Shown here piece by piece: positions 9,183-18,137 of a stretch of DNA of 64,000 nt. The first letter of the stretch is position 1; each line of letters opens with the position of its first letter. Source of the stretch: JL08 sp039969355 (GTDB lineage Bacteria; Pseudomonadota; Alphaproteobacteria; Rhodobacterales; Rhodobacteraceae). Position numbers and translations under genes: made by a program. A model generated the notes under the pieces. The model searched no databases. It was not told the origin of the DNA and saw only the letters and a list, made by a program, of their open reading frames with translations. The stretch lies in contig JBDVOA010000040.1 of assembly GCA_039969355.1 (NCBI GenBank), positions 124,001 through 188,000 of the forward strand. The letters are read 5' to 3'.

Positions 9183-9243
9183 CGAGCCCAACTTGATCAA
9201 TGCTGCGCAGTGCGCGAATGTCTAGTTTCCCACCCCGACCCAG

Positions 9244-10425
9244 CTATTCAGGCCGTGCGATAAACGCCAGTTTTGCAGACAAAATTTCGTCGAAGGTTGG
9301 GTGCGACGGCAGTATGATGTGATTAGGGCTGTCCACCTCCATGAACTCAGCGTTTGGTATCCGCGACGCGATCAATCGACCCTGCGCAATAGGGTTCAGG
9401 GTTTCATGCCGGGCATGAATAACCAAGGTAGGTGCCTGGACATTCGAAATCACGTCCATGATGTCGATTGTATCAATAGCCGTACGAACCCGCGCAGCCA
9501 TCTCAGGTGTCGCGGACGCCAACTGTATTTTCGCCAGACTACTGAGCTCTTCCGGCGTGGCTGTGGGGCAAAAAAGCGAGTTGAAGGCGACCATAAAGGC
9601 ACTGCTGGGCTTCCCCCAGCCAGCACGCACCATTGTCAGCAACGCTTTGGCCTCATCCGCAGAATAGCCATCATCGCGTTTTGAGCGCCCTTGCGCAAAA
9701 CCGCCATAAAGCACCAACCGGGAAACGCGTTCAGGGTGATGTGCTGCGAAATGAATCGCGGTTGGTACGCCCTGAGATGTGGCAATCAGAGGGAATCGCT
9801 CCATGGACGCCGCATCGGCAACCGCCAACAGATCGTTGGACTGTGCCTCAATAGTCAGATCATCGGGGGTGTCGGTCGAAAGACCGGTGCCTCGCTGGTC
9901 ATAGCGCACAACCGAGTATCCGTCCCCAAGCCGATCCAGATAGGGCCGCCAGACAGCGTTGGTCCAATCGTGCTCAAGGTGCGTCAGGAAATGCCCGGTC
10001 CGCAAGATTTTCGCCCCATGCCCCGTGACTGCATAGGCGATGTGGGTTCCGTCCTGTGATCTGGCGTAACGAACGGTCTGCTTTTGATTCTTTTGATGAT
10101 TGGTCAGTGTCTCACCCGGTACTCTGACAGCGGCCACCAGCTTGAAACCGCGACGCGGGATCGTCTTGATCACCCGTTGTGCATTACCAGTATCACCAAC
10201 CGCGGTGCGGGCCGCATTTATCCGTGATGATATCGCCGCATCAGAAATGTTGCGCCCGTTCCAGACGCTGGCGATCAGCTGCTCGGTGGTGACAAGGGCT
10301 CCGGCGTTTTCGACGAAAAGGCGCAGGACATCAAAAACCTGAGGTTCGACATGCACTTCTGTCTCGTTACGAAAAAGCGCGTACCGTTCAGTATCGAGAA
10401 CGCATTTGGCGAAACTGTAGATCAA
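9244..10425 (-). CDS. winged-helix DNA-binding domain fused to alpha/beta hydrolase
   Basis: Residues ~1-100 are an OmpR/CadC-type winged helix (VEPQVFDVLRLFVENAGALV, then SDAAISSRINAARTAVGD and TIPRRGFKLVA). The remaining ~280 residues are an alpha/beta hydrolase with VVRYDQRGTGLS, nucleophile elbow ATSQGVPTAIHFAAHHPERV, and the catalytic His in DSPNHIILPSHP. No membrane segment separates the two, so this looks like a cytoplasmic regulator whose effector domain is, or descends from, an enzyme. The start chosen is a TTG with a GAGGAGG ribosome site four bases upstream; an in-frame ATG six codons earlier (10443) is the alternative. It diverges from a nitrilase gene, its most likely target. Confidence 0.82.
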   Translation of the reverse strand: MIYSFAKCVLDTERYALFRNETEVHVEPQVFDVLRLFVENAGALVTTEQLIASVWNGRNISDAAISSRINAARTAVGDTGNAQRVIKTIPRRGFKLVAAVRVPGETLTNHQKNQKQTVRYARSQDGTHIAYAVTGHGAKILRTGHFLTHLEHDWTNAVWRPYLDRLGDGYSVVRYDQRGTGLSTDTPDDLTIEAQSNDLLAVADAASMERFPLIATSQGVPTAIHFAAHHPERVSRLVLYGGFAQGRSKRDDGYSADEAKALLTMVRAGWGKPSSAFMVAFNSLFCPTATPEELSSLAKIQLASATPEMAARVRTAIDTIDIMDVISNVQAPTLVIHARHETLNPIAQGRLIASRIPNAEFMEVDSPNHIILPSHPTFDEILSAKLAFIARPE

Positions 10426-10482
10426 TACGCCTCCTCGCTGCATCCATTTTGTGAAACCGCCCCGTAGATTTAGATGTAAATC

Positions 10483-10528
10483 AAGCATTTCTCCAGAACT
10501 TCTGAAGGTTGTCTCCAAGCACTTCTCC
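10483..10528. promoter_or_regulatory. direct repeat in the regulator/nitrilase divergent gap
   Basis: Two copies of a 12-bp sequence, AAGCATTTCTCC at 10483-10494 and AAGCACTTCTCC at 10517-10528, differ at one base and start 34 bp apart. They lie between the divergent start codons of the winged-helix/hydrolase gene and the nitrilase gene. A binding site for the neighbouring regulator is a reasonable guess, not shown. Confidence 0.35.
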
Positions 10529-10575
10529 GACACCTTGAATAAGCTCGGCCCATAGCTGACTTCGGAGGACGTCCA

Positions 10576-11523
10576 ATGACAACGAGCAAGCCAACTTTCA
10601 AAATCGCGGCGATACAGGCGACGTCGGTCTTGTGTGACCGTGAAGCGTCAACCCAGAAGGCCTGCCGCCTTATTGCCGAAGCGGCCGCAACAGGCACGGT
10701 ACTGGCCGCGTTCTCGGAAAACTGGCTGCACGGCTACGGTGGCTACGGCTGGCGCCCCATTGATGGGCCGGAATGGTGGGATTTTGCTGCGAAGTTCAAC
10801 GAAGAAGCGGTGGAGGTCCCATCTGATACGACGGATCGTCTTTGCGCAGCCGCCAAAGAAAACGAGATTGATGTTGTTATTGGAATTGTGGAACGCGATG
10901 CCCACACTCAGGGAACCCTATATTGCACAGCTTTGATCATCGGGCGAGAGGGCAAGATTCTTGGCAAACACCGAAAGCTGAAACCAACCTGCGGCGAGCG
11001 GGTTGAATGGGGCGAAAGCCAAAACGGCGAAAGCCTTCAGGTTTATGATCGTGGCTATGCGAAAATCAGTGCCCTGAATTGCTGGGAACATTTCATGCTG
11101 TTGCCCTCATTTGCCTTGATGGCACAAGGAACACAGGTACATATCGCCCTCTGGCCTGGCCGCGAACCGGCACAACCTCCAGCAGCACCAGAGGCGATGT
11201 GGCCGCGTCAGCATTTGATGTCGCGTGCATTTGCCTCTGCGGGGGCTTGCTATGTCATGTGTGTTGGTGGCGTCAGGACAAAACAAGACCTCCCAGAAGA
11301 AGGTGCCAAATGGCTCAATCCAAGCACCGGTGACAGCGTGATCATAGACCCGCGAGGTGAGATCATCGAAGGCCCATTACACAACGAGGAAGGTATCCTT
11401 GTGGCAGAAGTGAACCCGTCACACATACGTGCTGCAAAGGCCGTTGTAGACAACGCTGGACACTATTCGCGACCCGATGTCTTTGAGCTTCGCGTTGATG
11501 GGAACAAGGTTTTCGGAAAGTAA
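10576..11523 (+). CDS. nitrilase (carbon-nitrogen hydrolase superfamily)
   Basis: The 315-residue protein has the nitrilase triad Glu48 (AAFSENWLHGYGG), Lys134 (HRKLKPTCGERVEWG) and Cys169 (ISALNCWEHFMLL). The NCWEH motif is typical of true nitrilases, which convert nitriles to carboxylic acids and ammonia, rather than of amidases. The substrate cannot be deduced. The gene is divergent from the winged-helix/hydrolase fusion gene and is followed by a 175-bp gap holding a dispersed repeat. Confidence 0.88.
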   Translation: MTTSKPTFKIAAIQATSVLCDREASTQKACRLIAEAAATGTVLAAFSENWLHGYGGYGWRPIDGPEWWDFAAKFNEEAVEVPSDTTDRLCAAAKENEIDVVIGIVERDAHTQGTLYCTALIIGREGKILGKHRKLKPTCGERVEWGESQNGESLQVYDRGYAKISALNCWEHFMLLPSFALMAQGTQVHIALWPGREPAQPPAAPEAMWPRQHLMSRAFASAGACYVMCVGGVRTKQDLPEEGAKWLNPSTGDSVIIDPRGEIIEGPLHNEEGILVAEVNPSHIRAAKAVVDNAGHYSRPDVFELRVDGNKVFGK

Positions 11524-11638
11524 ACTGAGTTGGCGCTAAATCGGCAAATTCTTTGAGCGCCGCTGACGCATAAAAACTAATAAGCTGTCTAAGCGGCCAT
11601 TTACGCACTCTGCGGCGAACGGCAAGTTTGTCCGCAAC

Positions 11639-11674
11639 TCGGTCGTTGAAGCACCTCACAGCGAACGGCAGCTT
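11639..11674. repeat. dispersed intergenic repeat, copy B
   Basis: This is the second copy of the 36-bp element seen at 9147-9182 (27 of 36 identical, same orientation). A further partial GCGAACGGC block lies just upstream, near 11611-11625. It lies in the gap between the nitrilase gene and the end of the MOSC gene. Confidence 0.5.
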
Positions 11675-11698
11675 CTAATCGTTTTATAGGTCCAGAGC

Positions 11699-12166
11699 CT
11701 AGGCCAAGCGAACGACGTCGCCTAAGTTTATTCTACCGCCATTGATGATTCTACAATTGAGACCCGATCGGTGCTCAAGTAGGTCGCAGACCTTCTTTTT
11801 GGTGATCATGTCCAGATACCGGCAGGGCGTGTTTAGCCGTCCGCCTTCCAATAGGACGGTCCCCACCCAAAATTGCTGCCCGACCAAGTGATTGAGCGGC
11901 ACGTCCCGGGTGGTTAGGTTGCGACGATGTTCGATTGTTTGCAATTCAATGTCGTGATCACGCGTGAGTGCCTCAAGCGATTCAACTTCAATCAACGTAA
12001 CTTCCCTGATGTCGGGGAAGTTCGAATAGGTGCCGGATTCCGTACCAATGGCGTATCGGTCACCTTGAACACCTACGCCGGCGATCAGGTCTGCGGACCG
12101 GTGCGCGATCATGGGGGAACGCGCGTGGGCTGTCGTGTGGATATTTAAGAGTGTTCCTTGCCACAT
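11699..12166 (-). CDS. MOSC domain protein
   Basis: The 155-residue protein is a stand-alone MOSC domain (molybdenum cofactor sulfurase C-terminal fold). Visible marks are VGVQGDRYA, EVTLIEVESLEAL, RRNLTTRDVPLNHLVGQQFWVG and LNTPCRYLDM, with the conserved Cys in the last. Such proteins are thought to carry sulfur to Moco- or Fe-S-type acceptors; the partner here is unknown. Confidence 0.85.
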   Translation of the reverse strand: MWQGTLLNIHTTAHARSPMIAHRSADLIAGVGVQGDRYAIGTESGTYSNFPDIREVTLIEVESLEALTRDHDIELQTIEHRRNLTTRDVPLNHLVGQQFWVGTVLLEGGRLNTPCRYLDMITKKKVCDLLEHRSGLNCRIINGGRINLGDVVRLA

Positions 12167-12212
12167 TGTCAGGTCTTTCAGGCATCGGTTTCATTTCTCG
12201 GCCGATTGAATA

Positions 12213-12968
12213 TCAGCGCAGTCTTAGGGCCCCGTCAATGCGGATCACCTCTCCGTTTAGGTAACCTGCAGTTGCGATGAACCCAACCAATTTGGCATAT
12301 TCTGTAGGATCACCTAAGCGAGGCGGGCAGGGCACGTCGGCGGCCAACGCGTTCATGACGTCATCCCCAAGACCGATCAACATCGGCGTGCGAAAAATGC
12401 CGGGGGCTATTGTCATGACCCGTATGCCGATGCTTGCGAGATCGCGTGCCATCGGCAGGGTCATGCCAACAATACCACCCTTTGACGCCGCATAAGCGGT
12501 CTGACCTTTTTGCCCGTCAAACGCGGCAATTGAGGCGGTGTTAACGATAACACCACGGTTCCCATCTGCTGTCGGGACGTTCTTGCCCATCATCTCGGCG
12601 GCCAGACGCGCAACGTTGAAGCTGCCGACCAGATTTACGTCGACGGTTTGCTGGAAGGCGCCCAATGGGTGGGGACCATCACGTCCGACGGTCTTGATAG
12701 CGTGCGCGATGCCGGCGCAGTTGATGGCGGCATTCAGTCCACCCATGCATTCTGACGCACCCTTGATCGCGTCCTGAACGGATGCCTCTTCCGTCACATC
12801 GGTCTGGATAAAATACCCGCCAATCTCGTTCGCGATAGCCTTTCCCTTGCCCGCGTCGCGATCCAGCAAAGTTACCTCGGCGCCTTGCGCTGCAAAATGC
12901 CGCGCAGTTGCTTCGCCAAGGCCCGAGGCGCCGCCGGTTACGATAGCTTTTGTATTCTCAAGAGTCAT
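12213..12968 (-). CDS. SDR family dehydrogenase, 3-hydroxyacyl-CoA dehydrogenase type II-like
   Basis: The 251-residue product is a classical short-chain dehydrogenase with nucleotide motif TGGASGLGEAT, NCAGIAHA, catalytic Ser in NTASIAAFDGQKGQ, and YAASKGGIVG (Tyr and Lys). The stretch APGIFRTPMLIGL and the C-terminal GEVIRIDGALRL resemble the HSD10/type II 3-hydroxyacyl-CoA dehydrogenase group that acts in branched-chain or fatty acid breakdown. The ATG chosen has GGAG nine bases upstream; a GTG five codons earlier is possible. It stands alone, divergent from the Lin0512 genes. Confidence 0.85.
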   Translation of the reverse strand: MTLENTKAIVTGGASGLGEATARHFAAQGAEVTLLDRDAGKGKAIANEIGGYFIQTDVTEEASVQDAIKGASECMGGLNAAINCAGIAHAIKTVGRDGPHPLGAFQQTVDVNLVGSFNVARLAAEMMGKNVPTADGNRGVIVNTASIAAFDGQKGQTAYAASKGGIVGMTLPMARDLASIGIRVMTIAPGIFRTPMLIGLGDDVMNALAADVPCPPRLGDPTEYAKLVGFIATAGYLNGEVIRIDGALRLR

Positions 12969-13124
12969 GGCGGGATACTCCACACAGCTTAACTTATACT
13001 CAAACGATCACGTGCGCTCTGGCCTGTCTAGATCGGTTTCGCGAAATCATTCTGTTATTGGTCCCTGGTTCGCGCGCGTTTGAATCCCTCTTCTGATTAG
13101 CGCCGGTGTCTGATAGAGGCGAAA

Positions 13125-13505
13125 GTGACCAAACTAGCGAAAGAGGCCCCGACCAATATGCACAGAGTACTCACTGAATTTGGCATGGGCACTTCACTGC
13201 GACGCGGGGACTACACAGGGGCCGCAAAACGCGCTTTGCGGGACGCGTTGTGGCACAATTCGATCAATATGGCCGAGTTGTTTGGATTTCCCAAAGAAGC
13301 GATGATCATAAAGGTGGAAATCGGCGTGCAAAACCCTGCGGCCGTCGATGCAGACGCGTTGACAGCGGTATTTCCCTATGGACAGCCCACCGTTCACGTG
13401 ACGCAAGGCGGTCTGGATATCCCGCGCCCGGACGGGCAGGGCCACCCGACCCTGATTGCCAATGCAGCGATTTCAGTTTCCTTTGATATGGAGCGCGCCC
13501 AATGA
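13125..13505 (+). CDS. Lin0512 family protein, first of two tandem copies
   Basis: The product (126 residues from a GTG start with AGAGG six bases upstream, or 115 from an internal ATG at 13158) matches the uncharacterised Lin0512 family. Marks are EFGMGTSLRRGDYTGAAKRALRDALWHNS, then VEIGVQNPAAVDADAL and GGLDI. It has no signal peptide and no membrane segment. Its stop overlaps the next gene, a paralogue, by four bases (ATGA). The family has no assigned function. Confidence 0.85.
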   Translation: MTKLAKEAPTNMHRVLTEFGMGTSLRRGDYTGAAKRALRDALWHNSINMAELFGFPKEAMIIKVEIGVQNPAAVDADALTAVFPYGQPTVHVTQGGLDIPRPDGQGHPTLIANAAISVSFDMERAQ

Positions 13506-13912
13506 ACGAACAGCGTGTGATTATTGAAATGGGCATGGGCAACGACCTTTACGGTATGGATTACACCAAGGCTGCAGCGCGAGCGATTGAGGATGCGATC
13601 CGGCATTCGTCTCTGCCGCTGTTTGAATCGCTGAACCTGTCCCACGACGAAATGCGGGTGCAGGTGACGGTTGGCGTGCAAGACCCCGAGGCGGTTGATA
13701 TAGATGCACTGGTGCAGAAACTGCCACGCGGGCGCGCTGCGGTGCGAGCCGTGAAAGGTGGGTTGAACGTAGAAAACGCCGAAATAGGCAAGACCATCGT
13801 AATCGCATCTGCCGCTGTTGAGGCGTTCTTGCCGGCTCAAACAGATTGGCGATTGAAAAACGAGATCGGACTTGTAGTCGTCCCGAAGGAGAGAGAAGAT
13901 GAGAGCTCTTAA
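13502..13912 (+). CDS. Lin0512 family protein, second of two tandem copies
   Basis: The 136-residue product is a clear paralogue of the upstream gene: both keep E.GMG..L...DYT.AA.RA..DA..H.S, then V.VGVQ.P.AVD.DAL and GGL. It extends further at the C-terminus. Start overlaps the first copy by four bases and its end overlaps the following secreted-protein gene by 14 bases, so the three are very probably translated together. Two diverged copies suggest a hetero-oligomer. Confidence 0.87.
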   Translation: MNEQRVIIEMGMGNDLYGMDYTKAAARAIEDAIRHSSLPLFESLNLSHDEMRVQVTVGVQDPEAVDIDALVQKLPRGRAAVRAVKGGLNVENAEIGKTIVIASAAVEAFLPAQTDWRLKNEIGLVVVPKEREDESS

Positions 13913-14402
13913 AGCTATTCTGACAGCAGCGACTTTCATAGGCTGTACCCTACAAGTAACTGCGCAAGGTCTCATTGACCGTGGCTATGTCGCCGGCTGG
14001 AACATTATGGTTGATCCGGCATTGGGCAACGGCTGCCTGATCCAAACCATATTTCAGGATTACTCGGTCGTGCGCATCGGTTTTGACGCCGCAAAGAAGC
14101 AAGGCTATTTTGTCGTATTCAACAAGGCTTGGGGGGATATCAAAAAGGGCAAGACATATGATATCACGTTTGAGCTGGACGGAAAAAAGTTTGATGCCGT
14201 GGCAACAGGATTCTTTCTGGACAAGGTGCCTGGTGCTGGCGTCACTTTCACAGATCGGAATTTTGTTTACGCGATTGCCAAAAGTCAGGTCATGACAGTT
14301 TATAACGAAGCAGGAGAGCAAGTTATGGCAATTGACCTTTCAGGAAGTGGTAAGGCGATCGAATACGCCCGAAAGTGTCAGGCAGAGACGGGTTCAGGTT
14401 AG
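13899..14402 (+). CDS. secreted protein of unknown function, coupled to Lin0512 genes
   Basis: The 167-residue product starts with a signal peptide (MRALKAILTAATFIGCTLQVTAQ, likely cut after TAQ) and continues as a soluble beta-rich domain (GYFVVFNKAWGDIKKGKTYDITFELDGKKF). I do not recognise a named family; it resembles small periplasmic proteins common in Rhodobacterales. A GGAGAG ribosome site precedes the ATG, inside the end of the Lin0512 gene. The 14-bp overlap ties it to that pair. Confidence 0.75.
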   Translation: MRALKAILTAATFIGCTLQVTAQGLIDRGYVAGWNIMVDPALGNGCLIQTIFQDYSVVRIGFDAAKKQGYFVVFNKAWGDIKKGKTYDITFELDGKKFDAVATGFFLDKVPGAGVTFTDRNFVYAIAKSQVMTVYNEAGEQVMAIDLSGSGKAIEYARKCQAETGSG

Positions 14403-14480
14403 TGAGGATGCACGTTTCTTGTAATTGCACTTGCCGTCGCGCTACATCGTATTCGTCAGGCCAGACAACGGATTAAGCAG

Positions 14481-14918
14481 ATGAGTCTACCTGAACAGAT
14501 ATTCTGGGGCAGCGTGTTTCTGGGCGTCTGCGTCATGGTGCAAGCGGCATGCATTGGGATGGCGGCACATGTCATGGTGCAGATGGGCGCGCGCCTGCGT
14601 GGCCTCGGCAGACCCATGCACCTGAGCACATTGCTGGCGATCGCTTTGGTTGCAATTATTGGTGGGCTGACCGCACAGGTCTGGATCTGGGCCTGGATCT
14701 ACGTCAGGTATGATGTTTTGATGGACTGGAATTCTGCGGTGTACTTTTCATTGGTGACGTTTACGTCTCTGGGCTACGGCGACATCGTGGTTGTGCCAGA
14801 ATACAGGATATTCGCGGCCTTTGGGTCCGTCACCGGATTGCTGTCGTTTGGAATAGGCACAGCGTTTCTTGTCGCCGCAATGTCGCGACGGTTTGGCGAA
14901 AGACACGACCGTTTCTAA
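14481..14918 (+). CDS. two-transmembrane potassium channel protein
   Basis: The 145-residue inner-membrane protein has a pore loop with the filter TFTSLGYGDIVV near residue 95, flanked by hydrophobic helices at ~10-35, ~48-72 and ~110-135. The GYGD filter is the K+ selectivity signature of the Ion_trans_2 group. There is no cytoplasmic RCK or cyclic-nucleotide domain, so gating cannot be predicted. Confidence 0.82.
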   Translation: MSLPEQIFWGSVFLGVCVMVQAACIGMAAHVMVQMGARLRGLGRPMHLSTLLAIALVAIIGGLTAQVWIWAWIYVRYDVLMDWNSAVYFSLVTFTSLGYGDIVVVPEYRIFAAFGSVTGLLSFGIGTAFLVAAMSRRFGERHDRF

Positions 14919-14936
14919 TTCACTAACGATACGGCT

Positions 14937-16193
14937 TCAGTCGACCGTCAGCTGTACCAATGCATGGCGCTTTTTGCCTGCGCTCAACTTAATCGGACTG
15001 ACCAGAGCGGTTGCGTCTATCATCAAGCCCGCATTGGTCAGCGGCGCGTCGTCTAGACGCGCACCGTTTTCTGCGATCAGACGTTTTGCCTCCTTGCCGG
15101 ACCCGGCAAGACCAGATCTCACGATCAACTGAACGACTGAAATACCATCACCCAGATCGGCAGCGCTAAGCTTCAGTGTCGGCAGATCGCCCCCAACGCC
15201 GCCTTTTTCAAACACTTCGCGGGCGGTAGTTTCTGCGGCACGGGCCGCCTCAGCGCCATGCAACAGCGTGGTCACCTCATTGGCAAGACGTACTTTTGCC
15301 TCGTTGATCTCTGATCCCGCCAATGCGCCCAGTCGTTCACACTCATCAACCGGCATTTCGGTATAAAGCTTGAGGAACCGTTCGACATCCGCATCGGTTG
15401 TATTGCGCCAGAATTGCCAGAACTCATAGGCGCTGAGCATGTCGGGGTTCAGCCAAATGGCGCCTGACTGGGACTTCCCCATTTTTTTGCCATCGGACGT
15501 GGTGAGCAATGGTGAGGTGAGGCCAAAGACCTCTCCGTCAATCACGCGCCGGGTAAGGTCGATACCGTTGACGATATTGCCCCATTGATCCGACCCACCC
15601 AATTGCAGAATACAGCCGTAGCGACGGTGAAGTTCCATAAAATCATAGGCTTGCAGGATCATGTAGTTGAACTCAAGGAACGACAGTGACTGCTCGCGAT
15701 CAAGCCGGGACTTGACCGATTCAAAACTAAGCATGCGATTGATCGAAAAATGCCGACCTATGTCACGCAAAAAATCGAGGTAGTTCAGATCGTCCAGCCA
15801 TTCGGCATTGTTGAGCATCAGCGCACCGGTTTGGCTGTCGTCGTATGTGACGTAATTCTCGAACACGCGTTTGATGCCAGCGATGTTGTCATCAATTGCC
15901 TCTGGCGACAGCAGGGGTCGTTCATCTGCACGAAAGGAAGGATCGCCAACCTTGGTCGTGCCGCCACCCATAAGGGTGATCGGCTTATTGCCGGTCTTTT
16001 GCAGCCAGCGCAGCATCATGATCTGTATGAGAGACCCGACATGTAATGACTTGGCTGTGGCGTCAAATCCGATATAGCCGGGCTGCCCACCTTTGAGCAA
16101 AGCGTCGTCCAGACCTTGATAATCGGTGCAATCTGCGAGAAAGCCGCGTTGCATCATCACTGCGATGAAATCCGATTTGGGGTGGTAGGTCAT
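14937..16193 (-). CDS. tyrS: tyrosyl-tRNA synthetase
   Basis: The 418-residue class I enzyme charges tRNA-Tyr. It has the HIGH-equivalent HVGS at residues 51-54, KMGKS near residue 237, and a C-terminal S4-like RNA-binding segment (VVQLIVRSGLAGSGKEAKRLIAENGARLDD). Length is normal. It is divergent from anmK with a 63-bp gap and ends facing the K+ channel gene. Confidence 0.97.
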   Translation of the reverse strand: MTYHPKSDFIAVMMQRGFLADCTDYQGLDDALLKGGQPGYIGFDATAKSLHVGSLIQIMMLRWLQKTGNKPITLMGGGTTKVGDPSFRADERPLLSPEAIDDNIAGIKRVFENYVTYDDSQTGALMLNNAEWLDDLNYLDFLRDIGRHFSINRMLSFESVKSRLDREQSLSFLEFNYMILQAYDFMELHRRYGCILQLGGSDQWGNIVNGIDLTRRVIDGEVFGLTSPLLTTSDGKKMGKSQSGAIWLNPDMLSAYEFWQFWRNTTDADVERFLKLYTEMPVDECERLGALAGSEINEAKVRLANEVTTLLHGAEAARAAETTAREVFEKGGVGGDLPTLKLSAADLGDGISVVQLIVRSGLAGSGKEAKRLIAENGARLDDAPLTNAGLMIDATALVSPIKLSAGKKRHALVQLTVD

Positions 16194-16256
16194 GTCTTGC
16201 CTCGGGTCATGGTTGCGAGGCAGTGTATAGGCGGCGAAGAAGCAAAGGAAAAGGCC

Positions 16257-17372
16257 ATGATTAAGGCCGTTAAGCGGGCGAAAGTGATAAAAGTTCTCGG
16301 GGCCATGTCCGGCACCTCATTGGATGGGGTCGATGCCGCTGTTCTTGAGACAGATGGCACGGATATTGTCGCCTTTGGACCGACTGCCTACCGCGCATAT
16401 TCCGAAGATGAACGCGCCATTTTGCGCGCCGGGCTTGGTGAGTGGCACGGGGACAAGGTCATTGCCGCATCCCGCGTTGTCGAGGCCGCCCATCTGGATC
16501 TGCTGGAACAGTTTGAGGCTGTTGACCTCATCGGCTTTCACGGACAGACACTTGCCCATGCGCCTCGTGTACACGGTACGCTGCAGGTAGGGGATGGCGC
16601 GCTGCTGGCTAAACAGTTGAACACAAAAGTTGTGTGGGATTTCCGCAGTTCAGACGTGGACTTGGGCGGTGAAGGCGCGCCTCTGGCCCCTTTTTACCAT
16701 TTTGCATGCGCAAGATGGATGGAGGCTAAGGCCCCGATAGTATTTCTCAATTTGGGCGGTGTTGGAAACCTGACCTATGTTGACCCGTCTTTCGAAACAC
16801 CAGAGCAGTCGGGCGCATTGCTGGCTTTTGATACCGGCCCGGCCAACGCGCCGGTAAACGATCTTCTGATGGCACGGCGCGGTATTCCGTTTGATGAGAA
16901 TGGCGCAGTCGCATCAAGCGGTCAGGTAGAGCAGGGTGCGCTTGAGCTGTTTCTGGCAGAGCCCTATTTCACCCGCGTGCCACCCAAGTCATTGGATCGG
17001 AATGACTTTGAAGAGATGATCGCTCTAGTCAATGAATTGAGTGATCAGGATGCCGCTGCAACCTTGACGGCGATGTGTGCTGCCGGTGTTGCAGAAGCCA
17101 TGCGGCACTGTCCAACGCCCCCTGCGCGCGTTTTGGTCACCGGCGGCGGGCGGCACAACCCGGTTTTGATGGCGATGCTCAAGGTTTCGCTTGATTGCCC
17201 GGTTGCCCCTGTCGAAGCTGTTGGGTTGGACGGCGATATGTTAGAAGCACAGGCCTTTGCTTATTTGGCCGCGCGCGTGGTCAGGGGCCTGCCAACGTCG
17301 TGCCCGGGCACAACAGGGGTGCGCGCAGCAGTCGGTGGTGGCGTGGTTAGCGCCCCGATCATTGCGCAATAA
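16257..17372 (+). CDS. anmK: anhydro-N-acetylmuramic acid kinase
   Basis: The 371-residue protein recycles cell wall by phosphorylating anhydro-MurNAc. The family start GAMSGTSLDGVDAAVLETDG is clear, with GFHGQTLAHAP, LNLGGVGNLTYV, FDTGPANAPVNDLL and the C-terminal LVTGGGRHNPVLM. An open frame runs 47 codons further upstream into tyrS, but conserved sequence and an AAAGGAAAAGG ribosome site support this ATG. Confidence 0.95.
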   Translation: MIKAVKRAKVIKVLGAMSGTSLDGVDAAVLETDGTDIVAFGPTAYRAYSEDERAILRAGLGEWHGDKVIAASRVVEAAHLDLLEQFEAVDLIGFHGQTLAHAPRVHGTLQVGDGALLAKQLNTKVVWDFRSSDVDLGGEGAPLAPFYHFACARWMEAKAPIVFLNLGGVGNLTYVDPSFETPEQSGALLAFDTGPANAPVNDLLMARRGIPFDENGAVASSGQVEQGALELFLAEPYFTRVPPKSLDRNDFEEMIALVNELSDQDAAATLTAMCAAGVAEAMRHCPTPPARVLVTGGGRHNPVLMAMLKVSLDCPVAPVEAVGLDGDMLEAQAFAYLAARVVRGLPTSCPGTTGVRAAVGGGVVSAPIIAQ

Positions 17373-17389
17373 CCACCAAAAACGACACC

Positions 17390-17881
17390 CTAGAAAGCGT
17401 GATGCCACCGCAGTGAAACAGCGTTAACGCCCGGATTGCTCTGGGCGGTACTGGCGTTTGACTTATGCGAGACCGCTAAGGAGGTCCGGTTACCGCCCTT
17501 GAAGGCGTACCCAACCGCAAACAGGCTCCGTATTTCGAAGGCGCTGCCAAGATCGTTTGCTTCTTCATTTTCGCGGAACAAGCCGGGCATCACACTGGCC
17601 TCGACGAACCACTGAGTGTTGAACGTATAACGGGCGGACAGGCCGCCGCCTAAGAATGCATCCCCACTAAAGTGCGCTATCCCAACCGCGCTCCACGCAA
17701 CATCAATGCGCCCGCGCTCATAGAAGGGCTTGTGTCGATATTCTAATGACACCAAGGCACTATCAGTGGAAAGGTCTTCAAAAAACTGTGTTTGCCCCAC
17801 TCCGAAAAGCAATTCCTGGGCCTGTGCGGGCGCTACGCTGATCAATCCAGCACACACGGCAAGCTGCATTGCGGATTTCAT
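17390..17881 (-). CDS. PagL-like lipid A 3-O-deacylase / acyloxyacyl hydrolase
   Basis: The 163-residue outer-membrane protein has a signal peptide ending APAQAQ and an eight-strand barrel pattern ending in an aromatic residue (LRWHHAF). The catalytic His-Ser pair is visible in VSHKSNAST, with the usual following Asn. PagL enzymes remove the 3-O acyl chain of lipid A. The ATG with AAAGGAG upstream is preferred over a longer frame. It ends 17 bp from anmK, convergent, and its promoter region is shared with the ECF sigma gene. Confidence 0.85.
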   Translation of the reverse strand: MKSAMQLAVCAGLISVAPAQAQELLFGVGQTQFFEDLSTDSALVSLEYRHKPFYERGRIDVAWSAVGIAHFSGDAFLGGGLSARYTFNTQWFVEASVMPGLFRENEEANDLGSAFEIRSLFAVGYAFKGGNRTSLAVSHKSNASTAQSNPGVNAVSLRWHHAF

Positions 17882-18137
17882 GCTCAACTCCTTTGTCTCC
17901 GAGTGCGAAAAACCTGCCTCGAAGCTGCAGTACTTGCGGCTGTTCTTAGTGATGCGTTCCGGCGACCCACCGATAAGCGTCACTAACGTCGGGTCCTTGG
18001 ATGTCGGGATGGTCGTTAAGGATACAGGTTACTGGACAATATTCGGCTTGCCGTCGCGTAAGTCGTGTAAGGATTTGACAATTGGTTCCCGATCCGAAGC
18101 CGTGTAAGAATGAACTATATCCAATGCGGGGAACTGG

